Source of the DNA: a bacterium
GTDB taxonomy: Bacteria > Chloroflexota > Dormibacteria > UBA8260 > Bog-877
DNA length: 10,214 nucleotides
Reading direction: 5' to 3'
Assembly: GCA_021791345.1 (NCBI GenBank)
Contig: JAJYWT010000154.1
Span: forward strand, 1-10,214
Position 1 is the stretch's first letter. Each line of letters begins with the position of its first letter. The position numbers were made by a program, and so were the translations under genes. Positions 1-6,630 of the stretch are shown one piece after another. The notes under the pieces are model-generated. The model did no database searches. It was not told where the DNA came from and saw nothing but the letters and a program-made list of their open reading frames with translations.

Positions 1-776
1 ACGTAGACCACCATCCCGGCCAGGACCGAGGCGATGGTGGCGATGGGCACGTCCCGCTGCGGGTTGCGGGCCTCGCCGCCGAAGTCCAGCGCCTGGCGGA
101 AGCCGAGGTAGGAGAACACGATCCCGGTGCTCGCCACCGCTCCCAGGACCGGCTGGGCGCCGAGCGGGAAGAAGCCGTTGTAGCTGCTGAAGTTCTTGGT
201 GTGCAGATCCAGGATCAGCAGGAAGATGATGGTCAGCCCGGGGATGACGAACTTCCAGCCGGTGACAAACGCGTTGAACTGGCTGAGGAACCGGATCCCC
301 ACGTAGTTGATGATGAAGAAGAGGATCATCAACCCGATCCCGAAGAGGATGCCGCCGGGCCAGACCAGCTCGGAGCTGGAGTTCACGATCCCGTGGATGT
401 AGGAGCTGGCGTAGGTCACCACCGCCTCGGCCTCGATCGCGGGCACCGAGACTGCGGACAGCAGGTACGTCCAGCCCAGGATGAAGCCGGTGTAGCCGCC
501 GTGGGTGAGGTGCGGGTAGCGGACGATCGCGCCGCTGCGGGGCATCATGCCGGCGACCTCGGCGTAGTTGAGGGCGACGAACAGCACCAGGACGCCGCCC
601 ACGATCCAGGAGACGATCGCGCCGGGGCCGGCGACCGAGGCCGACGCGATCGCCGCGAACAGCCAGCCGGAACCGATGATCCCTCCCATGGAGAGGAAGA
701 AGAGTTGCCAGACCGACATGTGCCGGTCGAGCTTTCGGTCGGACGCCTCGTAGTCGGGTTTGGCCGCGACAGCCAT
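1..776 (-). CDS. APC-superfamily amino-acid permease, C-terminus cut off by window edge
   Basis: Membrane transporter of the amino acid-polyamine-organocation superfamily, predicted to take up amino acids or related organic cations by proton or ion coupling. 258 full codons are visible, about half a normal permease. The family signature in TM1, GIIGSGWL, is at residues 32-39 and forms part of the substrate site. Further hydrophobic helices lie near 54-72, 96-118, 142-162, 170-190 and 210-228. The segment FSYLGFRQALDFGGEARNP (221-239) is the typical TM6-to-loop region. The ATG at 776 is supported by a GGAGGTG ribosome-binding site at 785-791 (minus strand, 8-base spacing). The substrate cannot be read from the sequence. 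It is transcribed away from the YbjQ-domain cluster and shares only the 173-base intergenic region with it. Confidence 0.9.
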   Translation of the reverse strand, partial: MAVAAKPDYEASDRKLDRHMSVWQLFFLSMGGIIGSGWLFAAIASASVAGPGAIVSWIVGGVLVLFVALNYAEVAGMMPRSGAIVRYPHLTHGGYTGFILGWTYLLSAVSVPAIEAEAVVTYASSYIHGIVNSSSELVWPGGILFGIGLMILFFIINYVGIRFLSQFNAFVTGWKFVIPGLTIIFLLILDLHTKNFSSYNGFFPLGAQPVLGAVASTGIVFSYLGFRQALDFGGEARNPQRDVPIATIASVLAGMVVY

Positions 777-857
777 CTGAGTGACACCTCCCTGCTGTGA
801 TTGAGAGGAACGGGCTGCCTGGAACCCTTCACCCGCCCTCGATCCCTGTTGCGGGCA

Positions 858-886
858 AGATTAGGGACTCAGGGCCGGTTTGTGAA
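858..886 (-). promoter_or_regulatory. Candidate promoter of the permease gene
   Basis: On the minus strand TTCACA (881-886) matches the -35 consensus at five of six bases. It is followed after exactly 17 bases by TAATCT (858-863), which fits the TANNNT -10 pattern common in GC-rich bacteria. It would give a leader of about 75 bases ending at the strong ribosome-binding site. Pattern match only. Confidence 0.4.
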
Positions 887-931
887 GGGGATCGCCAAAG
901 TTGGTCCCTCGCTGGGCGATTGCGGGAGCGG

Positions 932-947
932 TATATTCGGCCCGAAT
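932..947 (+). promoter_or_regulatory. Candidate -10 box overlapping a 13-bp palindrome
   Basis: TATATT at 932-937 is a good -10 hexamer 12 bases before the ATG at 950. No ribosome-binding site is seen at normal spacing, so the transcript would have a very short leader or none. No convincing -35 box is present. Overlapping the -10, ATTCGG-C-CCGAAT (935-947) is a perfect inverted repeat with 6-base arms, placed where a repressor could block initiation of the four-gene cluster. It may also be chance. Confidence 0.4.
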
Positions 948-949
948 CC

Positions 950-1357
950 ATGAACGAATTGGGCCCACTCGACCAGCCCGACCCCGAGTTCGAACAGCTC
1001 GCCTCGTCCCTGCGCGCCGACTCCAGCGACCTCAACACCTTTCTGGAGGTCCTGGCCTCGAAGTTCGAGGGTGCCCTGCCGGGGAGGGCTCGCATCGACT
1101 ACCAGGGAGGAGGGATGCTGAGGCGGCGGGCGAAGGCGGTCAGGCGGATCCAGGTTCAGCTGGGCGATGACCACTTCGAGCTGTCGCGGGATGGCGCTGC
1201 GGTGGCCGCCAAGCGCACCAAGGTGGTCCGGGGGATCGCGCTCAAGAGCGAGGATCTGGGGCTGGACGCCTGGGTGGCCGAGCTGACCAGGGCGCTGCTG
1301 CGGCAGAGCCAGGCCAGCGCCGCCGACCGTCAGGCGCTGGAACGTCTGCTAGGCTGA
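950..1357 (+). CDS. Conserved hypothetical protein, first gene of the YbjQ-domain cluster
   Basis: A 135-residue soluble protein with no signal peptide or membrane segment. I recall similar short proteins of unknown function next to YbjQ-type genes in GC-rich bacteria, but know no characterised member. The N-terminal third (about 10-45) is acidic and probably helical. The middle (about 46-100) is basic and probably beta-rich, with alternating RIQVQLGDDHFELSR and a run of Lys/Arg around AAKRTKVVRG. The C-terminus (about 105-135) is an amphipathic helix. The ATG at 950 was chosen over earlier in-frame starts because the upstream in-frame sequence overlaps the promoter and palindrome and is low in family-like features. 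It is 6 bases from the next gene, so co-transcription and a shared role with the YbjQ proteins are likely. Function unknown. Confidence 0.75.
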   Translation: MNELGPLDQPDPEFEQLASSLRADSSDLNTFLEVLASKFEGALPGRARIDYQGGGMLRRRAKAVRRIQVQLGDDHFELSRDGAAVAAKRTKVVRGIALKSEDLGLDAWVAELTRALLRQSQASAADRQALERLLG

Positions 1358-1363
1358 CGGCAG

Positions 1364-2317
1364 GTGCGATTCTTCCGCGGCGGTGGCGGATCCGGGGGGG
1401 CCCCAGGCCCCGAGGAGCAGGCCCGCGCGGAGCGCAGCCGGGCGCTGGTGGAGCAGGGCGGCATCCCGCTCAACGCCCAGGAGCGGATCCAGCGCCAGGC
1501 CACCGAGGGCGGGGCCTACACCTCGGACCTCTCCGTCGCTGAGCTGGCGGCGCTGCGGTCCGTCGGTTACCGGCCGCTGGCCATGGTCCTCGGCAGCTCC
1601 CTCTATCAGATGGGTTGGATCTACACCGGCTGGAACAGCCTGGGGGGAGGCCTCGGCGGGCTCAACTACGGAGGGGTCGAGCCCCAGGAGAACCGGTCCC
1701 TCACCGCCTCGCTGCTCGATGCTCGCGCTCGGGCGGTCAACCGGCTCATGCTGGAGGCGCAGGGGCTGGGAGCCGAGGGGGTGGTCGGCGTCCGTCTCAA
1801 GATCAACCGCTGGGAGTGGGCTTCGGGGATGGCGGAGTTCACCGTCATCGGGACCGCCGTCGCCCGGGATGGTGGGACCCACCCCGGCACCCAACCGTTC
1901 ACCTCCACCCTGAGCGGCCAGGATCTGGCCAAGCTTCTCAGCACCGGCCACCGCCCTCTCCGGCTCGTGATGGGGGCCAGCGCCTACCAGGCTGTCGCCT
2001 TCTTCGGAGGTGGCCTCGGTCGCATGGGTGGGTTTGGAGTCTCCGCCTGGAGCAATCAGGAGGTGACCAGCTACACCCTCGCCCTCAACCGCGCCCAGGA
2101 CATGGCGCGCCGACGGCTCGCCCAGGAGGCGGCCCAGGTGTCGGCCGGAGGCGTGGTGGGGGTGGAGATCGAGTCCCACATCCTGGAGTTTCCGACCGGC
2201 TCCGAGTCTGTCGGCGGGAGGATCGCGGAATGGGTGATCCTCGGCACCGCCGTCTCGACCGCTGGGGAGGCCACCCCGATGGCGGCTCCCCGGATGGTCA
2301 TCCCCCTAAGACCTTGA
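1364..2317 (+). CDS. Protein with two YbjQ/DUF74-like (putative heavy-metal-binding) domains
   Basis: A 317-residue cytosolic protein with two tandem copies of a YbjQ/DUF74-like domain at about 52-167 and 179-298. Each copy starts with a TSDLS/TSTLS motif, continues through GYRPL..VLGSS or GHRPL..VMGAS, has a long Arg/Ala helix, then a GVVGV strand, and ends in the GTAV strand typical of the family. The family is called putative heavy-metal-binding from early annotation; E. coli YbjQ is an oligomeric ring protein of unclear function. The N-terminus (1-50) is a glycine-rich linker followed by a charged helix. Both copies carry glycine-rich insertions (near 88-104 and 210-222) that are absent from the next gene's copies. 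The GTG start at 1364 lacks a strong ribosome-binding site and lies 6 bases after the previous stop, which suggests translational coupling. Confidence 0.8.
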   Translation: MRFFRGGGGSGGAPGPEEQARAERSRALVEQGGIPLNAQERIQRQATEGGAYTSDLSVAELAALRSVGYRPLAMVLGSSLYQMGWIYTGWNSLGGGLGGLNYGGVEPQENRSLTASLLDARARAVNRLMLEAQGLGAEGVVGVRLKINRWEWASGMAEFTVIGTAVARDGGTHPGTQPFTSTLSGQDLAKLLSTGHRPLRLVMGASAYQAVAFFGGGLGRMGGFGVSAWSNQEVTSYTLALNRAQDMARRRLAQEAAQVSAGGVVGVEIESHILEFPTGSESVGGRIAEWVILGTAVSTAGEATPMAAPRMVIPLRP

Positions 2318-2330
2318 AGGAGGCACCAGC

Positions 2331-3161
2331 ATGACCGACCAGCCAGCCGCGGCGTCGACGGGGCAGCCCGAGATCCCTCAGGACGCGCTGAACCGGCTCC
2401 GCGAGATGCGCGGCACCGAGGGCCATCGCAAGCTGTTCACCAGCGACCTGTCCATCTCCGAGTTCCTGCTGGTCAAGGAGGCGGGCTTTGAGCCCGTGGG
2501 CCTGGTGGTGGGCAGCTCCATCTATCACATCGGCATGCAGATCGCCAACTACGGGCAGAACCAGGAGCTGCAGGTGCTGAGTCAGGCGATGTACCAGGCC
2601 CGCGAGCTCGCGATGAGCCGGATGGAGGAGGAGGCGGACGTCCTGGGGGCCGACGGGATCGTCGGGGTCCGGCTCGACATCAACCGCTACGAGTGGGGCC
2701 AGGGGCTGGCGGAGTTCATGGCCATCGGGACGGCGGTGAGAAGCCAGCAGGGGAGCATGAAGACTCCCAAGGGCAAGCCGTTCACCTCCGATCTCTCGGG
2801 GCAGGACTTCTGGACCCTGCTGCAGGCCGGCTACGCTCCGCTGGCCCTGGTCATGGGCTCCTGCGTGTACCACGTGGCGCACCAGGGGCTGGGGTCCTGG
2901 ATGCGCAAGATGGGCCAGAACCAGGAGATGCCCAACTTCACCCAGGCGCTCTACGACGCCCGGGAGCTCGCCATGGAACGGATGCAGACCGAGGCGGAGG
3001 AGGTCGCGGCCGAGGGGATCGTGGGAGCCCAGATCAAGGAGAGCAACCACGGCTGGGGCAGCCACGTGATCGAGTTCTTCGCGGTCGGGACCGCGGTCCG
3101 TCCCACCAAGGAGGACCATCGCATCGCGCCGCCGCAGATGGTGCTCTCTCTGGACCAGTAG
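2331..3161 (+). CDS. Second protein with two YbjQ/DUF74-like domains
   Basis: A 276-residue cytosolic paralogue of the preceding protein, also with two domain copies, at about 36-137 and 151-257. Both open with FTSDLS, contain VVGSSIYH or VMGSCVYH, then a helix with ARELAM.RM and acidic residues, then GIVGVR or GIVGAQ, and end in GTAVR. These copies are more regular and closer to standard YbjQ than those of the upstream gene. His and Cys in the SSIYH/SCVYH turn could bind a metal or ligand, but this is inference. A strong AAGGAGG ribosome-binding site (2317-2323), 7 bases before the ATG and overlapping the previous stop, supports the start. The upstream gap is 13 bases and the downstream deacetylase starts 3 bases after the stop, so it belongs to the same operon. 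Confidence 0.85.
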   Translation: MTDQPAAASTGQPEIPQDALNRLREMRGTEGHRKLFTSDLSISEFLLVKEAGFEPVGLVVGSSIYHIGMQIANYGQNQELQVLSQAMYQARELAMSRMEEEADVLGADGIVGVRLDINRYEWGQGLAEFMAIGTAVRSQQGSMKTPKGKPFTSDLSGQDFWTLLQAGYAPLALVMGSCVYHVAHQGLGSWMRKMGQNQEMPNFTQALYDARELAMERMQTEAEEVAAEGIVGAQIKESNHGWGSHVIEFFAVGTAVRPTKEDHRIAPPQMVLSLDQ

Positions 3162-3164
3162 CGC

Positions 3165-4169
3165 TTGACCGAAGAGCTGAGCGACGGGTCGGGCCCCGAC
3201 CTTGCCCTGATCTACGACCCCACCTTCCTGGGCCACAGCAGCTGGGGGCATCCCGAGTCGCCCGAGCGGCTGCTGGCGATCACCGAGGCGCTGCGACGGG
3301 AGCCCCGGCTCAGCCGCAGCCGATGGCGGAGCGCCGAGCCCGCCGAGGAGTCGGACCTGCTGCTGGTGCACACCCCGGCCCACGTGGGGGCGATGGGGGA
3401 CCTGGCCCTGCAGGGCGGGGGGTGGATCGACTCGGACACCTACTGCACCCGGACCTCATTCGACATCGCCCGGGACGCGGCGGGGGCGGCGATGGCCGCG
3501 GTCGAGGTCGCGTGCGCGAAGGGTGAGGGTGCCGCCTTCGCGTTGGTGCGGCCGCCCGGCCACCACGCGACCCCCGACCGGGCCATGGGCTTCTGCCTGT
3601 TCAACAACGTCGCGGTGGCGGTGCGATCCGCGCAGCAGCGGCTGGGAGTGGAGCGGGTCGCCATCGTGGATCTGGACGTCCATCACGGCAACGGCTCCCA
3701 GGACGCCTTCTGGAATGACGGCGACGTGCTGTACTGCTCGCTCCACCAGGCCCCGCTCTACCCGGGGACGGGGCTGGCCGGGGACCGCGGTGAGGGGCCG
3801 GGATACGGCAAGACCCTCAACCTGCCGCTTCCCCCCGGCACCGGCAACGGCCCCTGGCTGGCGGCGCTGGAACAGCACGCCCTGCCGGCGGTCGCCTCCC
3901 ACTCGCCCGAGCTTATAGTCGTCAGCTGCGGGTTCGACGCCCTGGCGACCGATCCCCTGGCGAGTCTGGAGCTCGACTGGACGGCGTACGCCCAGGCGAT
4001 GGAACGCATCTGCCAGCTGGCGGCCGAGGCCTGCTCCGGGCGGGTCGCCGTGGTGCTCGAAGGGGGCTACGACCTGGAGCAGATGCCTATCGCCGCCACC
4101 GCCTGCGCCCTGGTGCTGGCGGGGCTGGATCCGACCCCGGAGGCAGTGGCCGCGGGCGCAGGCGGCTGA
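3165..4169 (+). CDS. Histone-deacetylase-family zinc amidohydrolase (AcuC-like)
   Basis: A zinc-dependent deacetylase of the arginase/HDAC fold, full length at 334 residues. It would hydrolyse an acetyl or acyl group from a lysine side chain or a polyamine. Key residues are present: the His-His pair in RPPGHHA (133-134), zinc ligands D171 and H173 in DLDVHHGNG, zinc ligand D258 in SCGFDA, and the transition-state Tyr302 in EGGYD. The N-terminal HPESPERL segment is also typical. No signal peptide is seen, so it is cytosolic. Known bacterial relatives include AcuC, which deacetylates acetyl-CoA synthetase, and acetylpolyamine amidohydrolases; the substrate here is not settled. The TTG start at 3165 is 3 bases after the YbjQ gene and has no clear ribosome-binding site, implying coupling. 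It is the last gene of the cluster. Confidence 0.92.
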   Translation: MTEELSDGSGPDLALIYDPTFLGHSSWGHPESPERLLAITEALRREPRLSRSRWRSAEPAEESDLLLVHTPAHVGAMGDLALQGGGWIDSDTYCTRTSFDIARDAAGAAMAAVEVACAKGEGAAFALVRPPGHHATPDRAMGFCLFNNVAVAVRSAQQRLGVERVAIVDLDVHHGNGSQDAFWNDGDVLYCSLHQAPLYPGTGLAGDRGEGPGYGKTLNLPLPPGTGNGPWLAALEQHALPAVASHSPELIVVSCGFDALATDPLASLELDWTAYAQAMERICQLAAEACSGRVAVVLEGGYDLEQMPIAATACALVLAGLDPTPEAVAAGAGG

Positions 4170-4463
4170 CGGCCGGGTCAGAGCACCCCGCGCGGCGATC
4201 GGACGCTCGCTCCGCACCCAACCGATCACGGATCCGGGCCGCCGCCCGGTTGCCACCCGGGAGCAGGGTGCAACGCCCGCTTGGCGAAACTCCCAACCGG
4301 ACGGCTCCACCGGGCAGCCGGGCCGCCCGGCCCATATCCGGTCCCAGGTCACGCCCTTCGTTCCCCCGGCTGGAGGGGGCTTCGGCACCGGCGGCCTGGG
4401 CCTGCCCGGTGGAGCCGCGTGGGGAGCGGCTCCAGGTGGCGCCGGGGCAAACGGCCAGTGCCC
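4170..4463. other. Convergent intergenic region, no gene seen
   Basis: This 294-base stretch separates the ends of the HDAC-family gene and soxR. I find no coding region with recognisable motifs on either strand. It holds two hairpins: an imperfect one at 4249-4274 (arms GTTGCCACCC and GGGTGCAAC, one bulged C, loop GGGAGCA) and a stronger one at 4410-4434 listed separately. Confidence 0.6.
4410..4434. terminator. Candidate bidirectional transcription terminator hairpin
   Basis: TGGAGCCGC (4410-4418) pairs perfectly with GCGGCTCCA (4426-4434) across a 7-base loop. The hairpin lies 30 bases past the soxR stop and between two convergent genes. There is no run of T on either strand, so it would be a GC-rich hairpin without U-tract, or only an RNA-stabilising structure. 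Confidence 0.4.
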
Positions 4464-4934
4464 TCAGCCCTTCAGGTGGCCGCGGGATCCGAACGCTCGC
4501 ACCAGGCGGGAGCCCTGCCCCTCGTCGGCAGCGCCGTCACCGACGTTGTACAGCCGGCAGCGCCGCAGTGACAGACAGCCACAGCCGACGCAACCGCTGA
4601 GGTCGTCTCGGAGGCGCTCCAGGGCCGCGATCCGGAGCTCGAGCCGGTCGCGCCACGCGGCTGACAGCTGCTGCCAATCCCGCCGCGTCGGCGTCCGCTG
4701 GTCCGGCAGCTGAGCCAGCGCCGCGCGGATCTCCTCCAGCGTGAGCCCGACCTGCTGAGCGGCTCCGATGAAGGCCAGCCGGCGCAGGCTGGCGCGGGGG
4801 AACCGGCGCTGCCCGCCCGCGGAGCGCTGGGAGCCGATCAGACCCCGCGCCTCGTAGAAGCGGATCGCCGATGGCGCCACCCCGCTGCGGGCGGCGAGCT
4901 CGCCGATGGAGAGGGTGGTCGGCAGGACGGCCAC
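4464..4934 (-). CDS. soxR: SoxR, redox-sensing MerR-family activator with [2Fe-2S] cluster
   Basis: A 156-residue MerR-family transcription factor, close to the 154 residues of E. coli SoxR. Residues 8-75 form the winged-helix DNA-binding domain, with LSIGELAARSGV and the hallmark IRFYEARGLI. A dimerisation helix follows (about 86-112). The cluster-binding motif is complete, with Cys115, Cys118, Cys120 and Cys126 in CVGCGCLSLRRC, which separates SoxR from other MerR proteins. SoxR sits on its promoter and activates when the cluster is oxidised by redox-cycling compounds, superoxide or nitric oxide. The GTG at 4934 is the only in-frame start upstream of the domain. The gene is divergent from the split transketolase, and a SoxR-box-like palindrome lies between them. 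No soxS is seen, as expected outside the enterics. Confidence 0.95.
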   Translation of the reverse strand: MAVLPTTLSIGELAARSGVAPSAIRFYEARGLIGSQRSAGGQRRFPRASLRRLAFIGAAQQVGLTLEEIRAALAQLPDQRTPTRRDWQQLSAAWRDRLELRIAALERLRDDLSGCVGCGCLSLRRCRLYNVGDGAADEGQGSRLVRAFGSRGHLKG

Positions 4935-4952
4935 GATCAGATGTCGCCCAAC

Positions 4953-4980
4953 ATGATGCTTGACATCAACTTAACTTTAA
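4953..4980 (-). promoter_or_regulatory. Candidate soxR promoter
   Basis: On the minus strand TTAAAG (4975-4980) and CATCAT (4953-4958) are separated by 16 bases. Each is a partial match to -35 and -10 elements. The -35 lies inside the SoxR-box-like palindrome, so bound SoxR would probably repress or adjust its own gene. Confidence 0.35.
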
Positions 4981-4990
4981 GTCTCACCAT
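4960..4990 (+). promoter_or_regulatory. SoxR-type promoter and operator ahead of the split transketolase
   Basis: TTGACA at 4960-4965 is a perfect -35 hexamer. The 18 bases 4964-4981, centred on TTAA (4971-4974), match the E. coli SoxR box CCTCAAGTTAACTTGAGG, as I remember it, at 14 of 18 positions. The wider palindrome 4962-4983 pairs at 16 of 22 positions. A weak -10, CACCAT (4985-4990), follows a 19-base spacer. The over-long spacer with an operator in it is the known design of MerR/SoxR promoters. Initiation 7 bases after the -10 would fall on the A of the ATG at 4997. Confidence 0.72.
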
Positions 4991-4996
4991 GTGTTC

Positions 4997-5737
4997 ATGA
5001 CAACTGTGCACGATCACACCGCCACCATCCCCGCTCCGAAAATGTCCCCGCCCGCTCTGTATGAGGACCTGACCAGACTGCTGGATCTGATCTCCCAAGA
5101 TCAGAAGCATTCCGCCGCATCGGCCTCGACGGTCGATGTCCTGTGGGTGCTGTACGACCGCATCCTCAGGGTCGGCCCGAGCAGCTGCGCCGATCCCGAC
5201 CGGGACCGGTTCGTCCTCTCGAAGGGCCATGGCCCGGCGGCCTACTACGCCGTGCTGGCGGCCAAGGGCTTCATCAGCCCGGATCTCCTGCCTGCTCTGG
5301 GAGCCTTCGAATCCCCCCTCGGGCACCACCCGGATCGGCAGCTGATCCCCGGGGTCGAGATCTCCAGCGGATCCCTCGGCCACGGCCTTCCGATCGCGGT
5401 CGGGATGGCCATCGGGCTGCGCATCCAGGATCGCCCGGAGCCGCGGGTCTTCTGCCTGCTGGGGGACGGTGAGCTGGAGGAGGGCTCGAACCACGAGGCG
5501 CTCTGGCTGGCAGCGGTGCTCGGCCTGTCGGCGCTGACCGTGATCGTGGTCGACAACCGCAGCGCCACCGTGGGATGGCCCGCGGGTGTGGCCGCCCCCT
5601 TCACCGCCGCGGGATGGGGGGTGGAGCGGGTGGGGGCGCACGACCAAACGGCCCTGGAGCGGGCGCTCCGGCACCGACCCGGGTCCCGCCCCGGCCTGGT
5701 GGTCGCGGAGGCAGCCGGGCCGGAGATGCCGGCATGA
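4997..5737 (+). CDS. Transketolase-like N-terminal subunit (thiamine-pyrophosphate domain)
   Basis: A 246-residue subunit carrying the ThDP/Mg-binding half of a two-gene transketolase, cytosolic. Visible motifs are LSKGHG (74-79, His78 for substrate and cofactor), GSLGHGL (about 127-133) and GDGELEEGSNHEA (156-168). Asp157 and Asn187 in VDNRS are expected Mg ligands. After Asn187 the sequence reads SATVGW instead of the usual ISIDG, so the substrate side may differ from housekeeping enzymes. The transketolase reaction moves a two-carbon ketol unit between sugar phosphates. The ATG at 4997 is preferred over the GTG at 4991 because it matches the expected transcription start and no ribosome-binding site is present. 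The gene overlaps the next by ATGA and is divergent from soxR. Confidence 0.9.
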   Translation: MTTVHDHTATIPAPKMSPPALYEDLTRLLDLISQDQKHSAASASTVDVLWVLYDRILRVGPSSCADPDRDRFVLSKGHGPAAYYAVLAAKGFISPDLLPALGAFESPLGHHPDRQLIPGVEISSGSLGHGLPIAVGMAIGLRIQDRPEPRVFCLLGDGELEEGSNHEALWLAAVLGLSALTVIVVDNRSATVGWPAGVAAPFTAAGWGVERVGAHDQTALERALRHRPGSRPGLVVAEAAGPEMPA

Positions 5738-6630
5738 GGCAGCGGTTCGTGGACGAGCTCGGGCGCCTGCTGGACGAGGACGCGAGGGTCGTGGTGGTGC
5801 TGGCGGCCATCTCGGCCGGTCTGTTCGAGGCCGCCCGCGCCAGGCATCCCCAGCGAGTGGTGGACGTCGGGATCCGGGAGCAGTCGTTGCTCGGGGTCGC
5901 GGCGGGTCTGGCCCATGTGGGCCTCCGGCCGGTGGTGCACACCTTTGCCCCCTTCCTGCTGGAGCGGCCCTTCGAACAGTTGAAGTTGGATCTCTGCCAC
6001 CAGGGGCTCGGCGCCACCCTGGTCAGCGTCGGCGCCTCCTACGACTTCCCGGAGTACGGCACCTCGCACTTCTGTCCCGAGGACGTGGCCCTGCTGGACG
6101 CCCTGCCCGGGATCGAAGTCCATGTCCCGGGACACCCCGATGAGGCGGCCACGCTGCTCCGGCACGCGGTCGCCGGCTCAGGGGTCGGCTACGTGCGCCT
6201 CTCCGAGTCCGCCAACTCCAAGGCGGTGCCGACAGTCCCCGGGCACATGCGCGTCCTGCGGACCGGGGAGCTGGGCTCGGTGATAGCGGTTGGACCGATG
6301 CTGGATCCGGTGCTCGCCGCGGTGGAGGGGATGGATCTCACCGTGATCTACGCCAACACGGTGAGGCCATGGGACCGCGAGACGGTCCTGGGCTCCTTGG
6401 GCCGACCCGCGGTGGCGGTGGTGGAGCCCTACCAGGAGGGCACGTCGGTGGGGGTGATCAATGAGGCCCTGGGGCACGTTCCCCATCGGATCCTGGGGCT
6501 CGGGGTGGGACGCCGCGATCTCCATCGCTACGGCCGCCGGGCAGAGCACGATCGAGCGCACGGTCTGGACCCCACCTCTCTGCGCATGTCCCTGTCCCAC
6601 TTCTTCGGAGTCAGGGAGCCTCTTCCCTGA
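5734..6630 (+). CDS. Transketolase-like C-terminal subunit (pyrimidine-binding plus C-terminal domain)
   Basis: A 298-residue partner of the preceding gene; together they would form one ThDP-dependent active site at the subunit interface. Residues about 1-165 are the pyrimidine-binding domain with VVDVGIREQSLLGVAAGLA; Glu49 in GIREQ is the residue that activates the cofactor. GTSHFCPEDVALL (about 108-120) corresponds to the usual G-T-H..EDIAL segment. Residues about 175-290 are the C-terminal domain (TVIYANTVRPWD, VVEPYQEG). The ATG overlaps the stop of the N-subunit gene (ATGA) and has a GGAG ribosome-binding site at 5722-5725, so translation is coupled and subunit ratios are probably matched. 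The pair may be a sugar-phosphate transketolase or a specialised homologue such as those in secondary metabolism. Confidence 0.9.
   Translation: MRQRFVDELGRLLDEDARVVVVLAAISAGLFEAARARHPQRVVDVGIREQSLLGVAAGLAHVGLRPVVHTFAPFLLERPFEQLKLDLCHQGLGATLVSVGASYDFPEYGTSHFCPEDVALLDALPGIEVHVPGHPDEAATLLRHAVAGSGVGYVRLSESANSKAVPTVPGHMRVLRTGELGSVIAVGPMLDPVLAAVEGMDLTVIYANTVRPWDRETVLGSLGRPAVAVVEPYQEGTSVGVINEALGHVPHRILGLGVGRRDLHRYGRRAEHDRAHGLDPTSLRMSLSHFFGVREPLP

Noticed and set aside
201..800. Long plus-strand open frame rich in Asp, Glu and Gln
   Set aside because: It is antisense to the clear permease gene, has low-complexity composition typical of a shadow frame in GC-rich DNA, and shows no domain.
2298..3383. 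361-codon minus-strand open frame
   Set aside because: It lies antisense to the second YbjQ-domain gene and the HDAC start, both with strong family motifs; its His/Leu/Pro-rich product has no recognisable feature.
3456..4388. 310-codon minus-strand open frame across the HDAC gene
   Set aside because: Antisense to catalytic HDAC motifs and of shadow-like composition.
4991..4996. GTG at 4991 as the transketolase start
   Set aside because: It would lie 1 base past the proposed -10 box, upstream of the expected transcript start; the ATG at 4997 fits better.
4937..5674. 245-codon minus-strand open frame ending just before soxR
   Set aside because: Antisense to the transketolase N-subunit and crosses the soxR/transketolase promoter region; no domain seen.
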